Below are positions 1 through 6,243 of a DNA stretch of 7,363 bases, piece by piece (position 1 is the first letter of the stretch; every line of letters starts with the position of its first letter). The notes below the pieces were generated by a model, which saw only the letters and a program-made list of their open reading frames with translations, was not told where the DNA came from and made no database searches. The translations under genes were made by a program, and so were the position numbers. Source of the stretch: JAXHUH01 sp034211175 (GTDB lineage Bacteria > Actinomycetota > Acidimicrobiia > Acidimicrobiales > CAIXPF01); contig JAXHUH010000170.1 in the NCBI GenBank assembly GCA_034211175.1, forward strand, positions 1-7,363, given 5' to 3'.

Positions 1-563
1 TGGAGGGCGATCGACAGTTCGGTGGCGACGTCGGTGGCGTCGAGCGTGTCGACCCCGAACTCCGAGACCAGGCGTCGCTGTTCGGCGTTGCGCACCCGGA
101 CGACGGCCCGCTCGCCCGGTCTGACCCACGTCGCATAGGTGCTCCCGGCCACACCCTGCGAGTAGGAGAAGACCCAACCGCCGTCGGCGGCGTCGGCGAC
201 ATCCGTCGCCTGGGTCACGGCCCCGGGGGTGCCGTTCGACTCCATGGCGTCGACGTCGCCGGCCAGCCACGCGTCGAAGAACGCCACCGCGGTGGCCTCG
301 GCGCCATCGTCGTCGCCCTGATCGGCGGGCACGGACGTAGTCGAGCCGTCGACGGTCGTGGAGGTGGTCGACGGGTTCGTCGTGGTCGAGCTCGTGGCGT
401 CCGTGGTCGGGGTGGTGCTCGACGGTGCGGACGTGGTCGATGTGCTCGACGGGCTGGTCGTCGTGGAACCGTCCTCGGGGGTTCCACCGCAGGCGGTGAG
501 TGCCAGTGCGCCGCTGGCCACGACGGCGACGGTCAGCGTCCGGGCTGATCTGCGATGAGGCAC
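1..563 (-). CDS. Ser/Thr-linker lipoprotein, N-terminal part (runs off the left edge)
   Basis: This is a partial gene: 187 codons are present and the C-terminus lies outside the window. I chose the GTG at 563 because a strong Shine-Dalgarno GGAGGAGG sits 4 nt upstream on this strand and the start gives a perfect lipoprotein signal. That signal is an Arg-rich n-region (residues 3-8), a hydrophobic core (10-22), and lipobox LTAC with the lipidated Cys at residue 25. Residues about 33-78 are almost only Ser, Thr, Pro, Asp and Ala, a flexible linker from the membrane. A folded domain starts near residue 88 (EATAVAFFDAWLAGDVDAM), which resembles the opening helix of NTF2/SnoaL-like domains in secreted actinobacterial proteins; that assignment is a guess. 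It is expected on the outer face of the cytoplasmic membrane. It is divergent from the ABC transporter operon, so a functional link is possible but not shown. Substrate and role are unknown. Confidence 0.88.
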   Translation of the reverse strand, partial: MPHRRSARTLTVAVVASGALALTACGGTPEDGSTTTSPSSTSTTSAPSSTTPTTDATSSTTTNPSTTSTTVDGSTTSVPADQGDDDGAEATAVAFFDAWLAGDVDAMESNGTPGAVTQATDVADAADGGWVFSYSQGVAGSTYATWVRPGERAVVRVRNAEQRRLVSEFGVDTLDATDVATELSIAL

Positions 564-565
564 AG

Positions 566-575
566 GTCCTCCTCC
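566..575 (-). promoter_or_regulatory. Strong Shine-Dalgarno of the lipoprotein gene
   Basis: Read on the minus strand the bases are GGAGGAGG followed by ACCT and the GTG start. This decides the start codon of the lipoprotein. It contrasts with the other genes here that have a TAnnnT box directly before the start and no such site. Confidence 0.7.
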
Positions 576-800
576 GATGATCGTTCGCACGGCCGCGTTC
601 CGGCCCGCCGGTCGGGGCGTCGACACGACCGGCCGCCTCGGGGTGAGACGACGGCCGGGTGTGATCCGTTCCCGGCGCTCGTGATGTACCCACCCGGCCG
701 GAGGAGCACACGGCGCGACCACCCGGCGAGGCGGAGGACTACCTCCCGAGGCGGACGGCGAATCCCCCTGAAGTCGGACGAAGCTGTCGGTGTCGATGAG

Positions 801-806
801 TAGCGT
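801..806 (+). promoter_or_regulatory. -10 box TAGCGT, probable leaderless promoter of the ABC operon
   Basis: TAGCGT fits the actinobacterial TAnnnT -10 pattern and ends 6 nt before the GTG start at 813. Transcription would therefore begin at or next to the start codon. No Shine-Dalgarno is visible and no convincing -35 is seen. The remainder of the 249-bp gap (564-812) to the divergent lipoprotein gene holds nothing else I can support. Confidence 0.5.
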
Positions 807-812
807 GCAGGC

Positions 813-1565
813 GTGACCTCCCCCAGCGTGTCCGCACCCGCCACCGTCGCCGCCCGTGCCCAGGGCGCCACCAAGGTCTACGGCCAGGGCAACACCGAGG
901 TCCGCGCCCTCGACGGTGTCGACGTCTCCTTCGGCACCGGCGAGTTCACCGCCATCATGGGCCCGTCCGGGTCCGGCAAGTCGACGCTCATGCACTGCAT
1001 GGCCGGGCTCGACCGGCTCTCGGCGGGCCAGGTCTACATCGGTGACACCGACCTGGCGTCGCTCAACGAGAAGGCGCTGACCGAGCTGCGCCGCGACCGC
1101 ATCGGGTTCGTGTTCCAGTCGTTCAACCTGGTGCCGACGCTGAGCGCCTACGAGAACATCACGCTGCCGACCGCGCTCGCGGGTCGCAAGCCCGACGAGG
1201 AGTGGGTCGACCGGGTCGTCGCCACCGTCGGGCTCAGCGATCGCCTCAAGCACCGGCCTTCGGAGCTGTCGGGTGGCCAGCAGCAGCGGGTCGCGGTGGC
1301 CCGTGCGCTCGCCAGTCGGCCCGAGATCATCTTCGCCGACGAGCCCACCGGCAACCTCGACTCCCGCACCGGCGCCGAGATCCTCGACTTCATGCGCCGG
1401 GCCGTGCGCGAGCTGGGCCAGACCATCGTGATGGTCACCCACGACCCGGTCGCCGCCGGCTACGCCTCCCGCGCCGTGTTCCTGGCCGACGGGAAGATCG
1501 TCGGCGACATGGCCGACCCGACGCCCGAGCTGGTGCTCGAGCAGATGAAGTCCGTCGGGCACTGA
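813..1565 (+). CDS. ABC transporter ATP-binding protein, MacB/LolD type
   Basis: A complete 250-residue ATPase subunit that powers the permease encoded next to it. All nucleotide-binding motifs are present: Walker A GPSGSGKS (residues 50-57), Q-loop Gln102 in FVFQSFNLVP, signature LSGGQQQR (152-159), Walker B IIFADE with catalytic Glu177, D-loop GNLDSRTG (180-187), and switch His210 in MVTHD. The FQSFNLVPTLSAYENI stretch and the size are typical of the LolD/MacB/FtsE branch, whose members act as mechanotransmission or lipoprotein/peptide-type exporters rather than classic pore transporters. The GTG at 813 is chosen because a TAnnnT box lies just before it and the reading frame gives a normal family length with a short N-terminal tail (about 15 residues). 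It is followed after 46 nt by the permease gene, so the two form an operon. The transported or sensed substrate cannot be told from sequence. Confidence 0.95.
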   Translation: MTSPSVSAPATVAARAQGATKVYGQGNTEVRALDGVDVSFGTGEFTAIMGPSGSGKSTLMHCMAGLDRLSAGQVYIGDTDLASLNEKALTELRRDRIGFVFQSFNLVPTLSAYENITLPTALAGRKPDEEWVDRVVATVGLSDRLKHRPSELSGGQQQRVAVARALASRPEIIFADEPTGNLDSRTGAEILDFMRRAVRELGQTIVMVTHDPVAAGYASRAVFLADGKIVGDMADPTPELVLEQMKSVGH

Positions 1566-1611
1566 CGCCGCCGACCGCCGCCGCACACACGAGACGCCGA
1601 GAGAAGCCGCC

Positions 1612-4170
1612 GTGCTCAAGCTCACCCTGCGCCAGCTGTTCGCGCACAAGATCCGATTCGTGCTCACGACCTTCGCGGTCGTGCTCGGCGTCGCGTTCGT
1701 CGTCGCGTCGTTCGTCCTCGCCGACAGCCTCCGCAGCGTCTTCGACGAGCTCTCGGGCGACATCGCCCAGGGCACCGACGCCCAGGTGCGCGGCGTCGAG
1801 CAGTTCGAGGGCGACGAGTCGTCCCGGCTGCCTGTCGACGAGTCCCTGCTCGACGAGGTCCGTGCCGTCGACGGCGTGGCCCTGGCGTCCGGCGATGTCG
1901 GCGCCAGCGGGATCGGCACGATCCTCGACGAGAACGGCGAGCGGCTGACCGACGGTCCCGCGCCGCCGCAGATCTTCAACTGGGAGGGCCCCGACGAGAC
2001 CATCGGTCAGATCGAGCTCCTCGAGGGAGAGGTCCCCGATGACACCGGTGTGGCCGTCGACCTGGGCACCGCCGAGGACGAGGGGATCGCGCTCGGCGAT
2101 CAGATCGCCATCCGGGCGCTCGGTCCCGCGACCGACCTGACCGTCCAGGGCATCGTCCAGTTCGGCGACGAGAACTCCAACCTGGCCGGTGCGTCGCTGT
2201 GGCTCGTCTCGACCTCGACCGCGCAGGAGCTGTTCGGTCTCGAGGGTCAGTACCTGAGCATCAGCGTCGCCGCCGAGGACGGCGTCTCACCCGAGGAGCT
2301 CGTCGAGAACCTCAGCGCCGCGCTGCCCGACACCGTCGAGGCCATCACCGGTGAGGAGGTCGCCGAGGAGTTCTCCCAGGCGTTCTCCGGCTTCATCGAC
2401 ATCTTCCGCAACGCGCTGCTCGGCTTCGCCCTGGTGGCCCTCGTCGTGAGCGCGTTCCTCATCAACAACACGTTCAACATCATCCTCGGCCAGCGCCTGC
2501 GGGAGCTCGCGCTGCTCCGTGCCCTCGGGGCGTCAGGACGCCAGGTCATCCGAGCCGTCATCCTCGAGGCGCTGCTCGTCGGGTTGCTGGCCTCGGGTGT
2601 CGGCGTCGGCGCCGGGCTGCTCGTCGCCATGGGGCTGCAGGCGTTGATCGAGAGCCAGGGCGGCGGCCTGCCCGAGGGCGCGCTGATCGTCACCGCGTTC
2701 ACCTGGATCGTGGCGTTCGTCGTGGGCGTCGGGGTCACCACGCTCGCCGCCGTGGCGTCGGCCCGGAAGGCATCGACCATCCCGCCGGTCGCCGCCATGC
2801 GCGACGAGGGCTTCTCGTTCGACCGGGGCGGCGTGACCCGTCGCTTCGTCCTCGGCTCGGTCGTGCTCGTGCTCGGCATCGTGATGCTGGCGGTCGGCCT
2901 GTTCGGTGACGCGGGCTCGACCGCCGGGCTCCTCACGCTGCTCGGCGGCGGGGCGCTGCTCATCTTCATCGCGGTCGCCGCGTTGAGCCCGCTCGTCGCC
3001 CGGCCGGTGGCCAAGACACTCGGCTGGCCGGTGGCGAAGCTGTTCGGCACCGCCGGTCGCCTCAGCCAGGAGAACGCGGCCCGAAGCCCCCGCCGTACCG
3101 CCGCCACCGCGTCGGCGCTCATGGTCGGCCTCGCGCTCGTGGCCATGGCCGCCACGGTCGGCGAGTCGTTCAAGCAGAGCTTCCTGAACGTCATCGACAA
3201 CTCGATCGAAGCGGACGTCTTCGTCCAGAGCTCGAGCTTCGCGCCGTTCAGCCCCCAGTTCGTCCAGGACCTGGAGGCACTCGACGAGATCGAGAACGCC
3301 ATGGGCGTGCGCATCGGCGACATGCGGGTCGACGACACCAGCCGGACCGTCTACTCCGTGCAGGCCGACTCGTTCCAGGAGCTGTTCGACCTCGGCATCG
3401 TCGAGGGCTCGGCCGACGGGTTGGCCGACGACGGCCTGCTCCTCCACCAGGACCCGGCCGAGGATCTCGGCGTCTCGGTCGGCGACACGATCGAGGCCAC
3501 GTTCCTGGAGACGGGCACCGTCCCGCTCACCGTCGTCGGCATCTACGAGGACGCCTCGATCATCGAGAACTGGGTGATCGACCAGTCGACCTTCGAGGAG
3601 AACCTCTCGGCCACCAGCCAGCTCGACTTCATCGCCGCGGCCCGCTTCGTCGAGGACGCCGATCCCGAGCAGGCGATCGGCGCGGCGAAGGCACTCGGCG
3701 ACGAGGCCTACCCGGAGCTGACGATCCAGGACCGTGAGGAGTTCAAGGCGGACCAGGAGGCCCAGCTCGACCAGGCGCTCTTCACCATCTCGGCGCTCCT
3801 GGTGTTCGCCGTGGTCATCGCGGCGCTCGGTATCGCCAACACGATGGCGCTGTCGGTCTACGAGCGGACCCGCGAGCTCGGTCTCCTGCGGGCCGTGGGC
3901 ATGTCGCGCCGCCAGTTGCGGCGCATGGTCCGGTGGGAGTCGGTGCTCGTCGCCATCTTCGGTGCGGCGCTCGGCGTCGTGCTGGGCCTGCTGTTCGGGT
4001 TCGCCGCGGTCTCGGCGATGCCCGAGTCGTTCGTCAACACGTTCGCCGTGCCGGTGCCGACGCTGGTCACGATCGTGATCGCCTCCGGCATCGTCGGCGT
4101 CCTCGCGGCGTTCTTCCCCGCCCGCCGCGCCGGCAAGCTCAACGTCCTGCAGGCCATCTCCCACGAGTAG
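1612..4170 (+). CDS. FtsX/MacB-family ABC permease with two FtsX domains
   Basis: An 852-residue membrane partner of the upstream ATPase. TM1 lies at about residues 16-37, followed by a large extracytoplasmic MacB_PCD-like domain (about 38-262). A first FtsX domain has TMs near 268-290, 316-338 and 358-380, with the conserved cytoplasmic ELALLRALGAS segment at 298-308. Two further hydrophobic segments lie near 412-432 and 439-462, then TM7 near 500-520. A second extracytoplasmic domain (about 521-720) precedes a second FtsX domain with TMs near 724-746, 778-800 and 817-837 and the matching RELGLLRAVGMSRRQ motif. This ten-TM, internally repeated form and the C-terminal ARRAGKLNVLQAISHE are common for actinobacterial FtsX-like permeases. 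The start is GTG at 1612 with a weak GAGAAG Shine-Dalgarno 5 nt upstream; MLKLTLRQLFAHKIRF is the usual family N-terminus. Substrate is unknown; lipid, lipoprotein or cell-wall-related export are possibilities. Confidence 0.95.
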   Translation: MLKLTLRQLFAHKIRFVLTTFAVVLGVAFVVASFVLADSLRSVFDELSGDIAQGTDAQVRGVEQFEGDESSRLPVDESLLDEVRAVDGVALASGDVGASGIGTILDENGERLTDGPAPPQIFNWEGPDETIGQIELLEGEVPDDTGVAVDLGTAEDEGIALGDQIAIRALGPATDLTVQGIVQFGDENSNLAGASLWLVSTSTAQELFGLEGQYLSISVAAEDGVSPEELVENLSAALPDTVEAITGEEVAEEFSQAFSGFIDIFRNALLGFALVALVVSAFLINNTFNIILGQRLRELALLRALGASGRQVIRAVILEALLVGLLASGVGVGAGLLVAMGLQALIESQGGGLPEGALIVTAFTWIVAFVVGVGVTTLAAVASARKASTIPPVAAMRDEGFSFDRGGVTRRFVLGSVVLVLGIVMLAVGLFGDAGSTAGLLTLLGGGALLIFIAVAALSPLVARPVAKTLGWPVAKLFGTAGRLSQENAARSPRRTAATASALMVGLALVAMAATVGESFKQSFLNVIDNSIEADVFVQSSSFAPFSPQFVQDLEALDEIENAMGVRIGDMRVDDTSRTVYSVQADSFQELFDLGIVEGSADGLADDGLLLHQDPAEDLGVSVGDTIEATFLETGTVPLTVVGIYEDASIIENWVIDQSTFEENLSATSQLDFIAAARFVEDADPEQAIGAAKALGDEAYPELTIQDREEFKADQEAQLDQALFTISALLVFAVVIAALGIANTMALSVYERTRELGLLRAVGMSRRQLRRMVRWESVLVAIFGAALGVVLGLLFGFAAVSAMPESFVNTFAVPVPTLVTIVIASGIVGVLAAFFPARRAGKLNVLQAISHE

Positions 4171-4183
4171 CGATCTCCGCGGA

Positions 4184-4218
4184 ACCCGCCCCCGGGCCGG
4201 CCGACGCCCGGGGCGGGT
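4184..4218 (+). terminator. GC-rich hairpin after the ABC permease gene
   Basis: The arm ACCCGCCCCCGGGC (4184-4197) pairs with GCCCGGGGCGGGT (4206-4218) with one bulged C and an 8-nt loop, beginning 13 nt after the permease stop. No T-tract follows, so it would be a U-less GC hairpin terminator, a form often met in actinobacteria. It lies between convergent genes and could act on both strands. Confidence 0.6.
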
Positions 4219-4255
4219 CGCGGATCGTGGGATCGGTCGGGGGCGTTCGATGGTT

Positions 4256-4280
4256 CTCGGCCGACGCCGGCCCGGCCGAG
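4256..4280 (-). terminator. Hairpin after the 270-aa minus-strand gene
   Basis: CTCGGCC (4256-4262) and GGCCGAG (4274-4280) form a perfect 7-bp stem with an 11-nt loop. It sits 12 nt past the stop codon of the minus-strand gene ending at 4293. No T-tract is seen. It is plausible as that gene's terminator or as transcript-end protection. Confidence 0.45.
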
Positions 4281-4292
4281 GTCAGGCGGTGA

Positions 4293-5105
4293 TCAGGACG
4301 CCCGCTCCAGGTCGAGCGGTGCCCGCTCGATCGTCGGCGTGCGCACGATCCGGTCACCCCGACGTTCGGGCGCCCAGCGGACCACGCTGGCCCGGGTGCC
4401 GTCGGTGTCGAGGACCAGGTCACCGCCGGTGACCGCGAGCCCGGCGCCCCAGACGTCGGTGAGCCAGCGACGGCCGACGACGATGGCGACGCGACTCTGG
4501 CGGCCGTCGAGCACACCGACGATCGCGGGGTCGACGTCGTCGCCGATCGCGAGGCGCAACGGCACCAGCGCGGCGACGCCGGCGCCGCGACCGGCGAGGC
4601 TGGCCACGAACGCCCGGCGGAGGCGCAGTGCGGTGCCGGCCCGCAACATGTCGGGGGCGTGGGGGCACTCGACCGGCTCGCCGTCCAAGAGCCTGCGGGC
4701 CACGGCCAGGGCGGCGTGGTCGAGCCACCGCCCGGGGAACTCGACGACGAAGCGGGCCATGCGGGCCGCCCGGGCCGGCGGCACGTGACGCAGGTACTCC
4801 TGGAAGCCCTCGGTGCGGGTCCGCTCCAGCGCCGTGGCCAGCCACATGAGCCGGGTCCGCGAGACCTCGTCCTCGTGGGCCCACTCCTCGAGGAACCCGC
4901 CGTCGCGCACGGCCTCGTTCCACAGGTCGAGCTGGGCGAGGCACGGCGGCAGCGAACCGCCGAGCACGGCGAGCGCCCGGTCCGAGTCCACGTCCGGATG
5001 GTCGTCGGGAGAGATCCGCCCGTCGCGCCAGCTCAGCCGATGGGTCCGTCCCTCGCACGGGACCGGGAGCGTCAGCTCTGCGCCGGCGGCCATCACGCAC
5101 GCCAT
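4293..5105 (-). CDS. Hypothetical protein, 270 aa
   Basis: I do not recognise a family. The frame is open with strongly GC-biased third positions and ends at TCA 4293-4295. The start is uncertain: ATG 5105 (270 aa, MACVMAAG) or the in-frame ATG 5093 (266 aa). Neither has a clear Shine-Dalgarno, and I gave the longer one. The protein is soluble-looking, without a signal peptide or membrane segments. It is rich in Arg and Leu in the middle (residues about 95-190: helical, with LWNEAVRDGGFLEEW and HVPPARAARMARFVVEFP). The C-terminal third looks beta-rich (VAALVPLRLAIGDDVD, SRVAIVVGRRWLTDVW, AVTGGDLVLDTDGTRASVV). It is convergent with the ABC permease gene and divergent, by 66 bp, from a small membrane protein gene. 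It is probably cytoplasmic; function unknown. Longer versions of the frame reading upstream to about 5375 run through the divergent gene and are not credible. Confidence 0.75.
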   Translation of the reverse strand: MACVMAAGAELTLPVPCEGRTHRLSWRDGRISPDDHPDVDSDRALAVLGGSLPPCLAQLDLWNEAVRDGGFLEEWAHEDEVSRTRLMWLATALERTRTEGFQEYLRHVPPARAARMARFVVEFPGRWLDHAALAVARRLLDGEPVECPHAPDMLRAGTALRLRRAFVASLAGRGAGVAALVPLRLAIGDDVDPAIVGVLDGRQSRVAIVVGRRWLTDVWGAGLAVTGGDLVLDTDGTRASVVRWAPERRGDRIVRTPTIERAPLDLERAS

Positions 5106-5158
5106 CGAAGCCGTCGACAGGCTCGGCGCGCAACGCGGGAGAGGGTCGGCCCGATCAG

Positions 5159-5164
5159 TACGCT
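5159..5164 (+). promoter_or_regulatory. -10 box TACGCT, probable leaderless promoter
   Basis: TACGCT ends exactly 7 nt before the ATG at 5172, the same geometry as at 6231 (plus) and 6080 (minus). No Shine-Dalgarno is visible before the ATG. On the opposite strand the same bases read GTACTGAT, a poor -10 candidate for the divergent 270-aa gene. No clear -35 was found. Confidence 0.55.
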
Positions 5165-5171
5165 CGGCGCC

Positions 5172-5471
5172 ATGGCCATGCCCACCGCCCCCATCGTCGC
5201 CGGCGGCCTCGTCGGCGGGTACCTCGTCGCCCGGGAGACCGGCATCCGCCCCCTCGGCGGCGCCGTCCTCGCCGGCGCCGGCACCCTCGCCTCCCGCCAG
5301 TGGCGTCACAACGCCGGCCCGGCCGGCACCGCCGTCCTCAACGCCATCTACTACGGCGGCTTCGGCGCCTCCCACCCCCTCGCCAAGAAGATCGGCGCCT
5401 GGCCCGCCGTCCTCACGGTCGCCGGCGCCAGCGCCGCCGCCTCCTACGTCCTCAGCGACCGCAAGGCCTGA
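5172..5471 (+). CDS. Small integral membrane protein, 99 aa
   Basis: A complete small protein with about four hydrophobic segments at residues 5-22, 28-42, 50-68 and 77-93. Between them are short polar loops (ARETGIRP, SRQWRHNAGP, GASHPLAKKIGAWP) and a short charged C-terminus (SDRKA). The motifs TGIRPLGG and GASHPLAKKIGAWP feel familiar from conserved hypothetical membrane proteins of actinobacteria, recalled from memory and not searched. The ATG at 5172 is chosen because it follows the TACGCT box by 7 nt; a second ATG at 5178 is possible. A much longer in-frame extension back to 4659 exists but crosses the oppositely oriented gene and is rejected. It is expected in the cytoplasmic membrane; function unknown. 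Neighbours give no clue beyond a shared 66-bp divergent region with the 270-aa gene. Confidence 0.85.
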   Translation: MAMPTAPIVAGGLVGGYLVARETGIRPLGGAVLAGAGTLASRQWRHNAGPAGTAVLNAIYYGGFGASHPLAKKIGAWPAVLTVAGASAAASYVLSDRKA

Positions 5472-5493
5472 CCCGGCTCGGATCCGACCGCCA

Positions 5494-5520
5494 CGACCGC
5501 TCTGACATCAGACGGGGTCG
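5494..5520 (+). terminator. Hairpin between convergent genes (first of two)
   Basis: The inner palindrome TCTGA-CA-TCAGA (5501-5512) is flanked by CGACC (5494-5498) and GGTCG (5516-5520), giving an interrupted stem of 5+5 bp. It begins 23 nt after the stop of the 99-aa membrane protein. It lacks a T-tract but is well placed to end that transcript. Confidence 0.5.
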
Positions 5521-5554
5521 GGCCGCGGGACTCGCTGCTTCGGGTTGCGCGGCC
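5521..5554 (-). terminator. Hairpin between convergent genes (second of two)
   Basis: GGCCGCG (5521-5527) and CGCGGCC (5548-5554) form a perfect 7-bp stem with a 20-nt loop, ending 3 nt from the stop codon of the minus-strand DUF4177-like gene. It probably terminates that gene's transcript. The long loop lowers certainty. Confidence 0.45.
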
Positions 5555-5557
5555 GGC

Positions 5558-6067
5558 TCAGCCCCGCAGGACGTAGCACCACTGGCGTGGCGCGACGCCC
5601 GGCGGTACTTGTCGCTTGAGCAGGAGGAAGCCCTTCTCCAGCTCGGCCCACCCGTTGCTCGCCTTGTCGTAGATCGTCACGAGCTCCCAGCCGTGAGCTC
5701 CGGCTGCGGCAAGGGCCGAGCCCATGCGTTCGGCGCTGTGGAACATGCCGACGTTCACGATCGCGTACTGCCATCGCAGCGAGGACCCGAGATCTTCGGT
5801 CAGGTCCGCCAACGGCCCGTGCGCGATCGGATCCATGGCCGGAGCAACCGTGGAGCCGGCCTCGATGTGGAGCGTCACCCAGTCTCTCGTCGCGGCGAGC
5901 AGCGCGTCGGGATGTGAGCGCACCGCTTCGGTCTGAACGAGGTAGCGCTCGGCTGCCTCCACCTGACCCGCTCCGACGAGCGCTTTGTGCACCCTCGAAC
6001 GGACGACGCCTGTGTCGCCGTCCGGTGGAAGGTGCACCTCGACACTCGGAAATGTCGGCATGCTCAT
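5558..6067 (-). CDS. DUF4177-like protein with an N-terminal extension, 169 aa
   Basis: A complete 169-residue protein without signal peptide or membrane segment. The C-terminal part, residues 99-152, reads like a DUF4177-type domain: WQYAIVNVGMF, then a helix with ERMGSALAAAG, then the characteristic AHGWELVTIYD and a closing strand EKGFLLLKRQV. DUF4177 is a small alpha/beta domain of unknown function. Residues 1-75 form a separate segment, with a helical stretch GQVEAAERYLVQTEAVRSHPDALLAATRDWVTLHIEA that I do not recognise. I chose the ATG at 6067 because TACCGT (minus strand 6080-6075) ends 7 nt before it, matching the leaderless pattern of its neighbours; the ATG at 6061 is an alternative. 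Longer starts up to 6274 would run through the promoter of the divergent gene. It is divergently arranged from the LexA-box operon, 176 bp apart. Function unknown. Confidence 0.82.
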   Translation of the reverse strand: MSMPTFPSVEVHLPPDGDTGVVRSRVHKALVGAGQVEAAERYLVQTEAVRSHPDALLAATRDWVTLHIEAGSTVAPAMDPIAHGPLADLTEDLGSSLRWQYAIVNVGMFHSAERMGSALAAAGAHGWELVTIYDKASNGWAELEKGFLLLKRQVPPGVAPRQWCYVLRG

Positions 6068-6074
6068 GCGATCG

Positions 6075-6080
6075 ACGGTA
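6075..6080 (-). promoter_or_regulatory. -10 box TACCGT, probable leaderless promoter
   Basis: On the minus strand TACCGT is followed by 7 nt (CGATCGC) and then the ATG of the DUF4177-like gene. This is the same box-to-start spacing as at 5159 and 6231. No convincing -35 or Shine-Dalgarno is seen. Confidence 0.5.
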
Positions 6081-6207
6081 GGGCCCTGATCCCCAGGTCG
6101 TGCGGTGCTCGCTGCTTCGGGCGGCGAGGCCGTGCTGAAGGCGAGCAACGACGCGCGACGAGGTGGCGATGACCTTCGACGTTCGAACCTGCCATCCGAC
6201 GCTCGAT

Positions 6208-6221
6208 CGAACAGGTGTTCC
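6208..6221 (+). promoter_or_regulatory. Probable LexA (SOS) box CGAACAGGTGTTCC
   Basis: The 14 bases fit every position of the Gram-positive LexA/DinR consensus CGAACRNRYGTTYC, and 13 of 14 of the mycobacterial-style CGAAC-N4-GTTCG. The half-sites GAAC (6209-6212) and GTTC (6217-6220) are separated by AGGT. It covers the position of the -35 element for the TACGTT -10 box at 6231 (17-bp spacing from 6208-6213), so bound LexA would block RNA polymerase. It would make the 62-aa ORF and the two RHH genes DNA-damage inducible. The box match is seen directly; LexA binding is inferred. Confidence 0.72.
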
Positions 6222-6223
6222 CT

Positions 6224-6237
6224 TACGTGGTACGTTG
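6224..6237 (+). repeat. Tandem 7-mer TACGTGG-TACGTTG over the -10 region
   Basis: Two abutting 7-bp direct repeats (6 of 7 identical) each contain the palindromic core ACGT; the second overlaps the -10 box. RHH proteins commonly bind short tandem sites as cooperating dimers, so this could be an autoregulatory operator of the RHH genes in this operon. That reading is inference; two copies of seven bases can also occur by chance. Confidence 0.35.
6231..6236 (+). promoter_or_regulatory. -10 box TACGTT of the LexA-box operon
   Basis: TACGTT ends exactly 7 nt before the ATG at 6244, so the transcript probably starts at or next to the start codon. The LexA-like box occupies the -35 position. This geometry supports the 62-aa start over the longer alternatives at 6163/6169. 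Confidence 0.6.
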
Positions 6238-6243
6238 TCCCAC

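Noticed and set aside
324..470. Apparent short DNA repeats (GTGGTCGA-like) on the plus strand
   Set aside because: They are the reverse of Ser/Thr codons in the lipoprotein linker, so the repetition is explained by protein composition.
2533..4164. 543-residue open frame on the minus strand inside the permease gene
   Set aside because: It is antisense to a clear FtsX-type gene and its composition is almost entirely Asp, Glu, Arg, Gly and His, as expected from the reverse of GC-rich coding DNA.
1612..4170. Permease as an unusual fusion of two FtsX proteins
   Set aside because: Internally duplicated FtsX-type permeases of about 850 residues are common in actinobacteria.
4659..5171. Long in-frame N-terminal extension of the 99-aa membrane protein
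   Set aside because: It runs antisense through the 270-aa gene, and the extension has no natural protein character; the TACGCT box and ATG at 5172 give a better start.
5106..5375. Upstream extension of the 270-aa gene to a start near 5375
   Set aside because: It would overlap the divergent membrane protein gene almost fully and encodes low-complexity Gly/Ala/Asp sequence.
6184..6197. Possible second LexA box (CGAAC-CTGC-CATCC)
   Set aside because: Only the left half-site matches well; the right half departs from GTTYC at two positions and the site is not over a promoter element.
6163..6243. Alternative starts (GTG 6163, ATG 6169) for the 62-aa ORF
   Set aside because: A GAGG before 6169 is tempting, but the added residues would be encoded across the LexA-like box and the -10 box, and the start at 6244 has the same spacing as other genes here.
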